From an uncultured Prevotellaceae bacterium (GTDB lineage Bacteria; Bacteroidota; Bacteroidia; Bacteroidales; Bacteroidaceae), in NCBI GenBank assembly GCA_900314655.1, contig OMWC01000004.1, positions 93,346 through 157,345 of the forward strand: DNA of 64,000 bases, in the 5' to 3' direction. The notes under the pieces were generated by a model. It had not been told where the DNA came from. It made no database searches and saw nothing but the letters and a program-made list of their open reading frames with translations. Of this stretch, positions 7,394 to 17,059 are shown in pieces (within the stretch, counting starts at the first letter, position 1; every line of letters starts with the position of its first letter). Position numbers and translations under genes: made by a program.

Positions 7394-8812
7394 ATGAAGA
7401 CGAACAGATTATTCCTAAACAACAAGAAGGCCCTAATGGCCTTCATGTCGGCAGCAGTGATAGGCGTGAGTTTCATTGCTTGTTCACAAGATGACGAACT
7501 CTTCGAGGCGGAAGTTCCCCAAAAACTAACGGGTCAGACCCGCGCCAGCTGTGGCCTAGAGCCTATTACCTACGTGGAACGCAGCTGGGACGGCCAGAAG
7601 GTGGTATCTACAGAGAAGAACGTGACCCTATATACCGAGTTAAAGGAGAACAACGATAGTCACTCCGTACAACTGGAATCTGGCAAGTGGTATGTCGTCA
7701 AGTCCAACTGTCTCCTTGGTGTTATCGTAGCACCCGAGGGTGAACCGGCTAATCTCATCGTATGTGACGGAGCAAAACTGACTAGTTGCATCGAGATTTG
7801 TCTCGGCCATTCGCTCAACATCTTTGGTCAGGCGAAGGATGCCGGCCAGCTGATAGCCAGAAGCCATCTTAATCACGAACGATATCCTGCCATCGGCAGC
7901 AGTGATGACATGGGTAAACTGGTGATTCACGGTTGTATCATTTCGGCTGAGACGCTTCAAGAGAACAATTCCGCTATCGGTGGCGGTTGGGACGGAAGTG
8001 GTGGAGATATCACCATCTACGGTGGTACCGTCAAGGCCCAAGGCGGCAGGGATGCTGCAGGCATCGGAAGCGGTGAAGAGCAGAAACGTGATCTGCATGG
8101 TGGCGTGCTCACTGTTTATGGAGGTACGATTGAGGCTCATGGCGGTAGGCACGGTGCTGGTATCGGCGGAGGTCAGGATGTCGATGGCGGCAAGGTGACG
8201 ATCTACGGCGGCACAGTTAAGGCTTGGGGCGGTGTGAATGCAGCAGGCATCGGCAGTGGTGAACAATTTACCGACGACATCATCGATGGCGGCTACCTCA
8301 CTGTTAATGTCGGTAAGGTTGAAGCTCACGGTGGTGAGCACGGTGCAGGTATCGGCGGTGGTCAGGATGGCCACGGCGGCGAAGTCACCATCAATGGCGG
8401 TACGGTCAGTGCTTTTGGCGGTGTGGACGCTGCAGGCATCGGTACAGGTGAGGGATTCACCGAGCGTTCGCTCGACGGCGGTAAACTCTTTGTCTATGGT
8501 GGCGATGTATTTGCCGACGGCACTGGTTGGGGCGCAGGCATCGGCGGCGGCGAGGATGCCAAGGGTGCCAAAGTCTATATCTTCGGTGGCAAGGTGGTGG
8601 CATGGGCTGGCCAAGATGCCGGCAAGAAGAACGGCTCTGCCATTGGCAGCGAGGACGGTGACGGACGTCGTGGTTCCCTCCAGTTGGGTGACAACATGAT
8701 TGTATATGCCGGCCAGAATCCGGATGATGCCAACAAGCATCTCTTCCCCTTCGAAACCCGCGTGCCGGCCTGCTACTTCCGTCCCTACTGCCGTGTCGAA
8801 GTACGCAAATAA
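7394..8812 (+). CDS. Surface-type lipoprotein with glycine-rich GIG/YGG repeats
   Basis: A 472-residue protein with a lipoprotein signal (lipobox FIAC, then SQDDE, an acidic start often seen in surface-exposed Bacteroidetes lipoproteins). From about residue 190 to 420 it is built of repeats that alternate GGxxTIYGGTVxAxGG with AAGIGSGE or GAGIGGGQD, about 36 residues per pair. The regular Gly turns and short beta strands suggest a right-handed beta-helix or beta-roll. Before the repeats is a ~150-residue region that may be another beta domain. The last residues (CYFRPYCRVEVRK) lie outside the repeat. Function unknown; a surface adhesin or glycan-contact protein is plausible. It has its own promoter and is flanked by repeats. 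Confidence 0.75.
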   Translation: MKTNRLFLNNKKALMAFMSAAVIGVSFIACSQDDELFEAEVPQKLTGQTRASCGLEPITYVERSWDGQKVVSTEKNVTLYTELKENNDSHSVQLESGKWYVVKSNCLLGVIVAPEGEPANLIVCDGAKLTSCIEICLGHSLNIFGQAKDAGQLIARSHLNHERYPAIGSSDDMGKLVIHGCIISAETLQENNSAIGGGWDGSGGDITIYGGTVKAQGGRDAAGIGSGEEQKRDLHGGVLTVYGGTIEAHGGRHGAGIGGGQDVDGGKVTIYGGTVKAWGGVNAAGIGSGEQFTDDIIDGGYLTVNVGKVEAHGGEHGAGIGGGQDGHGGEVTINGGTVSAFGGVDAAGIGTGEGFTERSLDGGKLFVYGGDVFADGTGWGAGIGGGEDAKGAKVYIFGGKVVAWAGQDAGKKNGSAIGSEDGDGRRGSLQLGDNMIVYAGQNPDDANKHLFPFETRVPACYFRPYCRVEVRK

Positions 8813-9034
8813 GAGAGACCGTTTCGCTTATTGCCAGAGGTGGAGCTCATCGAGTTGGATATCGTTTCCTTCGCAGGAGAGCACCACCTCATCAGTAAAA
8901 CAAATGCATCATTCCGTAAGGAAAACTAGGATTAAATTTACGATTCACTCGGTTTTGAATGGCTTTTGATATGCTTTTGATACACATTGAAGCAAAATAA
9001 AACAGTTTTATTCGTTTTTGTGCTCGCTTATTCG

Positions 9035-9042
9035 TAACTTTG
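9035..9042 (+). promoter_or_regulatory. Putative -7 box upstream of the ECF sigma gene
   Basis: TAACTTTG matches TAnnTTTG and lies 26 bp before the ATG at 9068. A TTTTTG sits only 14 bp upstream, which is short for a -33 element. The rest of the 8813-9067 gap shows no gene. Confidence 0.5.
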
Positions 9043-9067
9043 TCCCCAAAATAGAAAGAGAGAGCAA

Positions 9068-9631
9068 ATGCAACCGTTGACTATCGAAAGCATCAGCAAA
9101 TGGGATGCCCAGGCAGCCCGGTTGCTTTATGAGCATTTCTATGCGGCGCTGGTGAACTATGCGCTGCAATTCACCAAGGAGCCGGAAACCTCGGAAGACT
9201 TGGTACAGGACATCTTCGCCAGCCTTTGGGAGCGCAAGATAACATTTGCCAGCGTTCCCCTGATGAAAGCCTATCTCTACAACAGTGTGAGAAACAAATG
9301 CCTGAACCATTTGCAGCGTAAAGTTCCGACAGGCACGACAATTACCAGGTTTGCACATTCCGACGAAGCTTTCAGCGTGACCGACGACCGTGAGCAGATG
9401 TTTTCAGAAGAGGTTTATCGCCAGCTTTTTCAGATGATCGACCAGATGCCCCAGCGTCAGCGCGAAGTGTTTCTCATGGTCATGGAAGGCCGGAAGAACA
9501 AAGAAATAGCCGAAGCCCTCCATATCGCCGTTGAAACGGTAAGGACCAACAAGAAGCGTTCCATGACATTCCTGCGCGAACATTTGGACAGAGATAGCAT
9601 GGTTTTGCTGCTTTTTCTTCTCCTGGGATAA
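9068..9631 (+). CDS. ECF-type RNA polymerase sigma factor
   Basis: A 187-residue sigma-70 family protein of the extracytoplasmic-function class. Region 2 lies at about 18-88 (LLYEHFYAALVNYALQFTKE, EDLVQDIFASLWERK) and region 4 at about 125-175 (MPQRQREVFLMVMEGRKNKE, IAEALHIAVETVRTNKKRSM). The C-terminus ends in a hydrophobic tail (VLLLFLLLG). The next gene encodes a FecR-type anti-sigma factor and the one after a SusC receptor with an STN domain. That is the standard trans-envelope arrangement in which ligand binding to the receptor signals through FecR to the sigma factor. It probably controls the SusCD-peptidase operon downstream. Confidence 0.93.
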   Translation: MQPLTIESISKWDAQAARLLYEHFYAALVNYALQFTKEPETSEDLVQDIFASLWERKITFASVPLMKAYLYNSVRNKCLNHLQRKVPTGTTITRFAHSDEAFSVTDDREQMFSEEVYRQLFQMIDQMPQRQREVFLMVMEGRKNKEIAEALHIAVETVRTNKKRSMTFLREHLDRDSMVLLLFLLLG

Positions 9632-9695
9632 AGTTTTTATGTTTTTTTGTAACCGTTTTCGCGTTTTTTGTGTCATAGAGTAAAAAGAACCTCTT

Positions 9696-10862
9696 ATGGC
9701 AAAAGACATCAACCAACTGATTTGTGATCATCTCGACGGTAGGATTACTGAAAGCGAGCAGAAAGTGCTGTATGAATATCTGGCCACTCACAAGGAGGCA
9801 GACCAACGGTTCAGAAGACTTGCCGAGCAAAAGGATCTCGCCGCGCGCTACCGCGAATATGCTGCGGTAGATACCCACAAAGCGCTGCAGCAATTCATGG
9901 AGAAACAGGAGCTCATGACTCCGGTGAACCATGAGTTCAGGCTGAAATCCTTGTTCTCGCCATTCAAATGCGTAGCCGCTACCCTTCTGCTTCTTCTTGC
10001 CGGAGGTGCCTATTGGTACGCCCAATACACGAAAGTGACACCTCCCGAGATTCCCGAGGCCGTGCAGGTGGCTATGCAGCAAAGCATCCAGAGCGGCAAG
10101 GCCGATGCCGTGGTAGAAGAGCGTCTGGAGGAACTAAGGATTGACCACAAGGAATCCCCCACCCCTCACCCGGCGCTCACCAAAGAACAGCTACTGGCCG
10201 CCCGCCGCATCACCGTGCGCCACGACAAGGAATTCTGGCTCACGCTCGACGACGGCACACTGGTACACATGAATTACGACACGCGCCTGGTCTATCCCGA
10301 GCATTTCGGGCGCGACGACCGTAACGTCGTCCTTGACGGCGAGGCCTATTTCATGGTGGCTCAGGACAAGAGCCGCCCCTTCGTGGTGCATACCGCCAAA
10401 GGAGACATCAAGGTCTATGGCACCGAGTTCAACGTGAATACCCACGGCGAGGCATCAAGTGCACACGGCGAGAAGGAAACCAGCGTGATACTCGTGAAGG
10501 GAGCCATATCCGTCAGACCCAACGGCGGTGGCGAACAAATGCTGAAACCCGGCCAGAAACTATCTATCATTCCGTCGCTGGCTGGCAGCTACCAGTTATC
10601 AGTGAGCGACATAGATGTCACCCCATATATTGCATGGAACACCGGAGAATTCGCCTTCTCGGATGCCCCGCTGTATGTAATCCTCTCCACCATGCGCCAC
10701 TGGTATCACATCGACATCCATCTCGCTAACCCCGAAGCCGGGAAGATGCTCTTCACGGGAACCATCGACCGCTACGGGTCGCCGTCAACCATCCTGAAGA
10801 GTATCAGCAAGGTGACAGGGCTCACCGTCAACCAAGAAGGCAATCGCTACACCATCAAATAA
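9696..10862 (+). CDS. FecR-family anti-sigma factor
   Basis: An inner-membrane anti-sigma/regulator of 388 residues. The cytoplasmic N-terminal domain at about 1-80 should bind the ECF sigma factor. A transmembrane helix lies at about 91-111 (KCVAATLLLLLAGGAYWYAQ). The periplasmic FecR domain follows at about 165-285 (WLTLDDGTLVHMNYDTRLVY, VVLDGEAYFMVAQDKSRPFV, VYGTEFNVNTH), and a C-terminal DUF4974-like domain spans about 315-388 (DAPLYVILSTMRHWY ... FTGTIDRYGSPSTILKSISK). It starts 64 bp after the sigma gene and is followed 33 bp later by the STN-containing SusC, its expected signalling partner. Confidence 0.93.
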   Translation: MAKDINQLICDHLDGRITESEQKVLYEYLATHKEADQRFRRLAEQKDLAARYREYAAVDTHKALQQFMEKQELMTPVNHEFRLKSLFSPFKCVAATLLLLLAGGAYWYAQYTKVTPPEIPEAVQVAMQQSIQSGKADAVVEERLEELRIDHKESPTPHPALTKEQLLAARRITVRHDKEFWLTLDDGTLVHMNYDTRLVYPEHFGRDDRNVVLDGEAYFMVAQDKSRPFVVHTAKGDIKVYGTEFNVNTHGEASSAHGEKETSVILVKGAISVRPNGGGEQMLKPGQKLSIIPSLAGSYQLSVSDIDVTPYIAWNTGEFAFSDAPLYVILSTMRHWYHIDIHLANPEAGKMLFTGTIDRYGSPSTILKSISKVTGLTVNQEGNRYTIK

Positions 10863-10895
10863 ATAATATCACCTAATAACTTTAACACAAGCAAA

Positions 10896-13800
10896 ATGAG
10901 AGAAAAAGTCAGAAGAACGCTTCTTTCCTTGCTGCTGATTCTGATCTGCCAGGCAGTTTTCCCGCCCGCAGCCCAGGCTCAGATCAGCAAGAAAGTGACC
11001 ATCAATCTGGTCCAAGTGCCTATCAAAGACTTCTTTAATGCCGTCAAAGCACAGACAGGGCTAAACTTTATCATGAAGTCGAGTAGCAAAACCAACCAGC
11101 GCATCAGCGTCAACGTGAAAGACGTGCCTGCAACGGAAGTACTTACACAAACGCTGCATCAGATAGGATGCATGTATGAAGTGGAAGACAACATCGTGAC
11201 CGTCACCGATCTGCCCGACGCCAAGGCGTCGAAGCCCACATCCCGTCATCTGACGGGCTACGTGATCGATACCGACGGACAGCCGCTGCCCGGAGCCTAT
11301 ATTGTCATTAAGGGCACTCGGCAGGGTTCCATCTCCAACGAAGAAGGATACTACGACTTCACCGTACCCGATGAAGCCATCACGCTCGTATTCAGCTATG
11401 TGGGTATGAGCGAAAAAGAAGTGACCTTCAGCGGTCGTGGCGATGTGAAGAAAAATATCACGCTGCGCTCAAACACCGATATCGAAGAAGTGGTGGTAAC
11501 CGGTTACAACATGGTAGAGCGCCGCAGGCTCACCAGCTCGGTCACCACGCTGAATGCCGAAGACATCAGGCGTCCCGGTATCTCCAGTATCGACCAGATG
11601 CTCGAAGGTCAGGTGCCCGACATGATTTTCCTGTCCAACTCCGGCGAAGTGGGCACCGTTCCCCGCCTGCGCATCCGTGGAACATCTACGCTGATCGGAA
11701 ACCGTGAACCCCTTTGGGTGCTCGACGGCGTGGTGTTGCAGGATCCTGTCAACGTCAGCCCCGAAGAACTGAACGACCCTGACTACGTGAACCGCATCGG
11801 TAATGCCATCGCCGGCATCAACCCGCAGGACATTGAACGCATCGACGTGCTGAAAGATGCTTCGGCCACAGCCCTCTATGGCGCCAAGGCTGCCAACGGT
11901 GTGATTGTAGTCACCACGAAGCGCGGCCATGTAGGCAAGCCGCTCATCAGCTACAACATGAGCACTTCGCTGAAGCTGCGTCCTCGTTATACCGACCACA
12001 AGATTGACCTGATGAACTCGCGCGAACGCGTGGACCTCTCAAAGTATCTGCTGAAGAACAATTACAACTATGGCAACAACCCCGACCTCGTGGGTTATGA
12101 ATACCTCATGCAGCAGTATTTCCAGGGTGCCATCGACTATAATGAAGTGATGCGCCAGACATCCATCCTCGAGACCACCAATACCGACTGGTTCAAGGAA
12201 CTCACCAAGGACGCCCTCTCCACAGCCCACAGCGTCAGCGTGAGCGGCGGTTCTGACAATGCCCGCTACTATGGCTCCGTGAGCTATACACGCGACAACG
12301 ACGTCATCCGCGGCAACAAGAACGAACGCTACACCATGGCCATGAACGTAGATGCCACGCTGTCGAGAATCTTCTCCACACAATTCGGCATCACCGCCAA
12401 CGTGAGCGAGCGCCAATATAACCAGGAAAGCCTCTCACCACTCGACTATGCCTACAACACCAGCCGCGTGATCCCCGCCTATACCGCCGATGGCGAATAC
12501 TCTTTCTATCGCCGCAGCTACGGCACCAACTACTACGATTTCAACATGCTCAACGAGCTCGAGAACTCATATAACCGTCAGCAGGGAAGCTCCGTACAGG
12601 CCAAGTTTATCCTCGATGCCAATATCGCCCCCTGGCTGAAAGCCAAACTCACGGCCTCCTATCAGGTGTCGGCCACCGATCTTGACTCTTGGTGGGGTGA
12701 AAACACCTTCTATGCTGCCTCGCTGAGAACCACCGACTACGGCATCACTCCTACGCCCGGCGCCGAATCCACGAGCTACATGCCCTTTGGCGGTGAACTG
12801 GGACAGAGCCGCTATCGCGACAACAACTATATGGTGCGTCTGCAGTTCGACTTCAACAAAGCCCTTGATGCCAAGAAATTCCACAATCTGAGCGCTTCGC
12901 TCGGTGGCGAATTGAGCAGCGACCGCTACAAGGGTACCGTGCAGACGATGCGCGGATACTATGAGACGCGCGGCAAGCAGTTTGCGGAAGTAGATCTCGC
13001 GGAATATCCCTACTATGCCAGTTGGCTGCGCTATAACAGCCATCCCACGATTACCGACAATCTCACCAACCTGGCATCTCTCTACGCCCTCGTGAGCTAT
13101 TCCTACAAGGATTTCTTCACAATCTCAGCCAATACGCGTATGGACGGATCCAATAAATTCGGTGACCGCTCAAACGAGAAACTGCTTCCCATCTGGTCAG
13201 TCTCGGCCAACTATAATCTCTCCGAGCATAAGTTCTTCAAACGCGACTGGATAGACTTCCTCATGCTCAAGACCTCCTATGGCTATCAGGGCAACATGCT
13301 CGACGGCCAGTCGCCGCAGATGATCATCAAGCAGCTCCCCCTCGATCCCCTCTATGGAGAACTCGTTTCAGAGCTCAACGTCTATCCCAATCCAAACCTT
13401 CGTTGGGAGAAGACCACCTCATGGAACGGAGGTATCACGCTCTCCGTACTCGACCGCCGTTTGCAGTTTGAGGGCGAAGTGTATTACAAGAAGACGAAGG
13501 ATGCCTTCCTGCTGAAAGACATTTCTACCGTCAATGGTGTGGGTTCCTATTATGTGAACTCCGGTGACATCACCAACAAGGGTTTCTCACTCTCGCTGAC
13601 TGCCACCCCCATCCGTACGAAGGATTTCCGGTGGATACTCTCCACGAGCTACTCGAAGGTATATAACGAACTGAAGACCCTGCCCGGACAAGATCAGTAT
13701 GAACTCAGCGACTATCTGAACGGACGCGCCCTGATCAGCGGCAAGCCCGTGGGAACGTTCTACAGCTACAAGTTCCTCGGCCTCAGCCCCAAGGACGGAA

Positions 13801-14438
13801 GTCCCCTCTTCGACGACGGTGAAGACCATGCCAGCGAGATGGTGGGCATGACTAAGAACCAATTCTATACCAGCATCCTCGAAGAGAGCGGAAGCCGCGA
13901 GCCCACCATGTCGGGAACCATCAACAATACACTGCACTACAAGCAGTGGCGACTGAACGCCGTCTTCAACTACGCCTTCGGCAGCAAGGTACGTCTGCTG
14001 AAGCTTTTCCGCCAAAACCTTATCACGCCCACCGACAACGTGAACAAGGCAATCATCAACCACTGGAGCAAACCGGGTGACGAGCTGATTACGGATATTC
14101 CCAATCCCGTGACCATCAACGGAACCCACTGGAGCGTAAGAAACCAGAACATCCCCTCCATTGCCACCTATCTCTATGATGAGTACAACCACGGCAACCA
14201 TCGCGTAGTGAGCGGCAACTATCTGAAGATGGCAACCCTCTCGCTCACCTACCAGTTCCCCAAGGAAGTGCTGAAGCATATCGGACTGAGCCGACTGGAT
14301 CTGAACCTGACAGGTACGAACCTGTTTACGCTCTGCTCATCGAAGTTGAAAGGACAGACTCCTCAGCAGGGAGGTTTCTCCGAGATACAACTCACGGACC
14401 GTCCGCAATATACTTTCGGTCTTGACATTTCATTCTAA
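10896..14438 (+). CDS. SusC/RagA-family TonB-dependent receptor with N-terminal STN signalling domain
   Basis: A 1180-residue outer-membrane transporter. In order: signal peptide (1-29, ending PPAAQA); STN domain at about 35-105 (VQVPIKDFFNAVKAQTGLNF, ATEVLTQTLHQIGCMYEVED); carboxypeptidase-regulatory-like domain at about 118-200 (GYVIDTDGQPLPGAYIVIKG); the region before the plug (IEEVVVTGYNMVERR); plug (RRPGISSIDQMLEGQVPDMI, LRIRGTSTLIGNREPLWVLD, IERIDVLKDASATALYGAKA); and a beta-barrel ending QYTFGLDISF. The STN domain marks it as a transducer that talks to the upstream FecR. Its SusD partner follows 18 bp downstream. Because the operon carries peptidases and no glycoside hydrolase, the cargo is more likely peptide than glycan (inference). 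Confidence 0.95.
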   Translation: MREKVRRTLLSLLLILICQAVFPPAAQAQISKKVTINLVQVPIKDFFNAVKAQTGLNFIMKSSSKTNQRISVNVKDVPATEVLTQTLHQIGCMYEVEDNIVTVTDLPDAKASKPTSRHLTGYVIDTDGQPLPGAYIVIKGTRQGSISNEEGYYDFTVPDEAITLVFSYVGMSEKEVTFSGRGDVKKNITLRSNTDIEEVVVTGYNMVERRRLTSSVTTLNAEDIRRPGISSIDQMLEGQVPDMIFLSNSGEVGTVPRLRIRGTSTLIGNREPLWVLDGVVLQDPVNVSPEELNDPDYVNRIGNAIAGINPQDIERIDVLKDASATALYGAKAANGVIVVTTKRGHVGKPLISYNMSTSLKLRPRYTDHKIDLMNSRERVDLSKYLLKNNYNYGNNPDLVGYEYLMQQYFQGAIDYNEVMRQTSILETTNTDWFKELTKDALSTAHSVSVSGGSDNARYYGSVSYTRDNDVIRGNKNERYTMAMNVDATLSRIFSTQFGITANVSERQYNQESLSPLDYAYNTSRVIPAYTADGEYSFYRRSYGTNYYDFNMLNELENSYNRQQGSSVQAKFILDANIAPWLKAKLTASYQVSATDLDSWWGENTFYAASLRTTDYGITPTPGAESTSYMPFGGELGQSRYRDNNYMVRLQFDFNKALDAKKFHNLSASLGGELSSDRYKGTVQTMRGYYETRGKQFAEVDLAEYPYYASWLRYNSHPTITDNLTNLASLYALVSYSYKDFFTISANTRMDGSNKFGDRSNEKLLPIWSVSANYNLSEHKFFKRDWIDFLMLKTSYGYQGNMLDGQSPQMIIKQLPLDPLYGELVSELNVYPNPNLRWEKTTSWNGGITLSVLDRRLQFEGEVYYKKTKDAFLLKDISTVNGVGSYYVNSGDITNKGFSLSLTATPIRTKDFRWILSTSYSKVYNELKTLPGQDQYELSDYLNGRALISGKPVGTFYSYKFLGLSPKDGSPLFDDGEDHASEMVGMTKNQFYTSILEESGSREPTMSGTINNTLHYKQWRLNAVFNYAFGSKVRLLKLFRQNLITPTDNVNKAIINHWSKPGDELITDIPNPVTINGTHWSVRNQNIPSIATYLYDEYNHGNHRVVSGNYLKMATLSLTYQFPKEVLKHIGLSRLDLNLTGTNLFTLCSSKLKGQTPQQGGFSEIQLTDRPQYTFGLDISF

Positions 14439-14456
14439 CCCATAAAATAAGGAATT

Positions 14457-16046
14457 ATGATGACAAAAGCAAAATATATTGTCTGTGCTGCCATTGCATT
14501 ATCCACGATGAGTGCATGTGGCGACTTCCTTGAAGACTATTCACAGGATACAGCCTACGTAAGAAGTTATGAGGATCTCGACGAGTTGCTGCTGGGCAAC
14601 GGATATATGCCTACAGGTGAACCTACACATATCGCTGAACCAGAGGGGATGTATGTCAATCAGGCTATCTGGTACTATCCCTACATCCATCTGATGGGAG
14701 ATGAGGTTGACTATAACATCAACGGTTCGGGCGAAGGTGGCGTGTTGTCCAACAATGAGCCTGGAAACCATTTCTTCGGCTATTACACCTGGCAGCAGCA
14801 GGTGGGCATCAATGCCGACGGGACGGAGATACGCAAGGAAGACGATGACTGGAACCGTATCTACAAGCATATCAACATCTGCAACATGGTGCTTGCCGAC
14901 ATCGACAACCAGGAAGCACGCACCGACGACGACCGGATGGAAAGACAGCGCGTCAAGGGTGAGGCTTATTTCCTCAGAGGTGCCTACTATTTCACGCTGG
15001 CAAACCTTTACGGAAAGCCCTACGTCCAGCAGACTGCTGCCACGGACTTGGCTGTCCCCATCAAACTGACGGAGTTTATTGAAGACGAGCTCTTTGAGCG
15101 CAACACCGTGGAAGAGGTCTATCAGCAGGCAATCAACGACCTTCAACAAGCCGATGAACTGCTCGGAGGAACGACACGCAAAAGTTACTATCGTGCTAAC
15201 CAGACTGCAGCACGGCTGCTGCTCTCACGCCTCTATCTCTACAAACAGGACTGGGACAAAGCCGCCAGCTATGCACAGCAGGTGATCAATGCCGGAGATA
15301 ACCGCCTGCAGGATCTGAAGGCTATGGCAGATGATCAATTCTTCCTCAACCCCAAACTGCCCGAGATCATATTCTCAATGGGTACAGGTGGTCTGCGCCG
15401 TTCGTTTGCTGCTGATGCCCAGACATTCGGCATCACGAGCGACTTCTATAGTCTCTACAACAACGACAACGACTTGCGAAAGACCTATTTCGTAAAGTGG
15501 AATGCCGACTATAACTATCCAGAATATGTAAAAGGTGGACTTAGAACAGACATGGCCCGTTCGGCCCTTTCCGCCAACTTCCTGCTGCGCACGGCAGAAG
15601 CCTATCTCAATCTGGCCGAAGCTGCAGCCTACAGCGGTGATGAACAAAAGGCACGCCAGGCACTCACCACATTGCGCAGCGCACGATTCTCTGCCGATGC
15701 CGATGTCACAGAGACGGGCAGCAGCCTGATCAGTCTGATTCGCGACGAACGAGCCCGCGAACTGTGTCTGGAAGGTCACCGTTGGTTCGACCTGCGCCGC
15801 TATGCCGTTTGCAGTGTACAACCATATACCAAGACCATCCGCCACAACTACACGCAGATGAATTATCAACTCAGCTACGTGACGTGGAGTTATGAGTGGG
15901 TGCCTATCCAGTCGCGTTTCTATGAGCTGAAGACCGATGATGCGGCCATGACGCTGCCCATCCCCAAGGAAGTCATCGATTTCCATATCGGTATGCCCAA
16001 TAACGCGCGCTCCATGCGCTCGCCTGTAGAGGTAGTGAATTATTAA
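14457..16046 (+). CDS. SusD/RagB-family nutrient-binding lipoprotein
   Basis: A 529-residue surface lipoprotein that lids the SusC channel. The lipoprotein signal ends TMSAC, followed by GDFLEDYSQDT, the usual SusD start. The helical TPR-like core includes RVKGEAYFLRGAYYFTLANL, YGKPYVQQ, TAARLLLSRLYLYKQDWDKA and FLLRTAEAYLNLAEAAAYSG. The C-terminal RagB signature LIRDERARELCLEGHRWFDL is intact. It lies between the STN-type SusC and the metallopeptidase-like lipoprotein and is probably co-transcribed. Ligand not predictable from sequence. Confidence 0.94.
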   Translation: MMTKAKYIVCAAIALSTMSACGDFLEDYSQDTAYVRSYEDLDELLLGNGYMPTGEPTHIAEPEGMYVNQAIWYYPYIHLMGDEVDYNINGSGEGGVLSNNEPGNHFFGYYTWQQQVGINADGTEIRKEDDDWNRIYKHINICNMVLADIDNQEARTDDDRMERQRVKGEAYFLRGAYYFTLANLYGKPYVQQTAATDLAVPIKLTEFIEDELFERNTVEEVYQQAINDLQQADELLGGTTRKSYYRANQTAARLLLSRLYLYKQDWDKAASYAQQVINAGDNRLQDLKAMADDQFFLNPKLPEIIFSMGTGGLRRSFAADAQTFGITSDFYSLYNNDNDLRKTYFVKWNADYNYPEYVKGGLRTDMARSALSANFLLRTAEAYLNLAEAAAYSGDEQKARQALTTLRSARFSADADVTETGSSLISLIRDERARELCLEGHRWFDLRRYAVCSVQPYTKTIRHNYTQMNYQLSYVTWSYEWVPIQSRFYELKTDDAAMTLPIPKEVIDFHIGMPNNARSMRSPVEVVNY

Positions 16047-16067
16047 CAAGATATTAATTGATATAGT

Positions 16068-17039
16068 ATGAAAAAACATAGCATATACCAACAACTGTCG
16101 GCAGCAGCATCATGCCTGCTGCTGGCCGCATGCGGGCTGGTGCTTACAGGCTGCGGCAGCGACAGCGTAGAAGCCAGTCCCTCGGAGGAGGATGTATGGC
16201 TGCATCCTTATGGAGCCAGCCAGTCTGACCAAAGCCTGCAGACACAATTTTACCAGAAGAACGGCATCTACCTGCTGTTCAATGACACCATCCGCAAGGA
16301 GCGTGTGGCAACCAATCCTGACGGAACGCCATACTACGACTTTGAAACGGCAAACCTGTCGTATATCATGACAGGAATCAGCAATAACTATAAGGAAATA
16401 TTCGAATTCGACTATCTGCAGACGGATGCCGACAAGCAAGCAGCCACGAGGTTTATAGAGGATAAAGTGTTGCCGCATCTAGGCGGTGGACTGCTGCCCT
16501 TCTCACTGTTGCTCGTCAATAAGATTACCTTCAATGTAGAGAACAGCAGCACCTACGGAATGATCCAGAAACAGATACCCATGGTCTATGCCGGTTTCCG
16601 CTGCACGGCCATCGTCACGCAGGGAGTGGCCGATATGGATGATGCAACCCAGAAGACCTACTGCAATGACATTCTGAAATCCATTGTCAACTCAAAGGTT
16701 TCTGCATTGCCTGCCAACGCATTTGACGAGTTCTACTCTTATAGCAATGCTTACTACAGCACCTACGCGATGTATGAGGCAGCAGAGGCATTCTTCGTAG
16801 ATCATCCTACGCCCTACAGCATCGGTCTGCTCGACGGCGGCTATTATCGTTGGTCAACAGAGGGTAGTCTGATCATGTACAACATCAAGGCAAAGAACTA
16901 CGACTTGGAGGATTACACCAATGCCGTATTCACCTATACCGATGCTGAGTTTGAGGCGCTCTACGGAGAATATCCTATCTGTATGCGCAAGTTCAAACTG
17001 CTGAAAGATATTTACCAGACACTTGGATTGAAGTTTTAA
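16068..17039 (+). CDS. Lipoprotein resembling Mx1-type zinc metallopeptidases but lacking HExxH
   Basis: A 323-residue lipoprotein (cysteine in VLTGCGS). It sits right after SusD, where putative zinc-binding metallopeptidases of the Peptidase_Mx1 kind often sit in Bacteroidetes SusCD-peptidase loci. The overall plan also fits from memory: ETANLSYIMTGISNNYKEIF, a basic/aromatic beta segment before MVYAGFRCTAIVTQGVADMD, then a helix (QKTYCNDILKSIVNSKVSAL) where that family would carry HEFxHxLH, and a C-terminal KFKLLKDIYQTLGLKF. No HExxH occurs anywhere. If the relation holds, this is a catalytically dead relative, perhaps a substrate-binding subunit. The family call rests on position and recalled layout only. 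Confidence 0.5.
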   Translation: MKKHSIYQQLSAAASCLLLAACGLVLTGCGSDSVEASPSEEDVWLHPYGASQSDQSLQTQFYQKNGIYLLFNDTIRKERVATNPDGTPYYDFETANLSYIMTGISNNYKEIFEFDYLQTDADKQAATRFIEDKVLPHLGGGLLPFSLLLVNKITFNVENSSTYGMIQKQIPMVYAGFRCTAIVTQGVADMDDATQKTYCNDILKSIVNSKVSALPANAFDEFYSYSNAYYSTYAMYEAAEAFFVDHPTPYSIGLLDGGYYRWSTEGSLIMYNIKAKNYDLEDYTNAVFTYTDAEFEALYGEYPICMRKFKLLKDIYQTLGLKF

Positions 17040-17059
17040 CGAAACAACAAGAATGAATT

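Noticed and set aside
7640..8740. Long minus-strand frame (366 codons) opposite the glycine-rich lipoprotein
   Set aside because: It is an antisense shadow of the repetitive GC-rich gene; its composition (Ala/Thr/Asp repeats) mirrors the sense repeats.
8813..9067. Possible coding remnant after the glycine-rich lipoprotein
   Set aside because: A short stretch reads like protein in one frame (VELIELDIVSFAGEHHLISK) but stops quickly and matches nothing I recognise.
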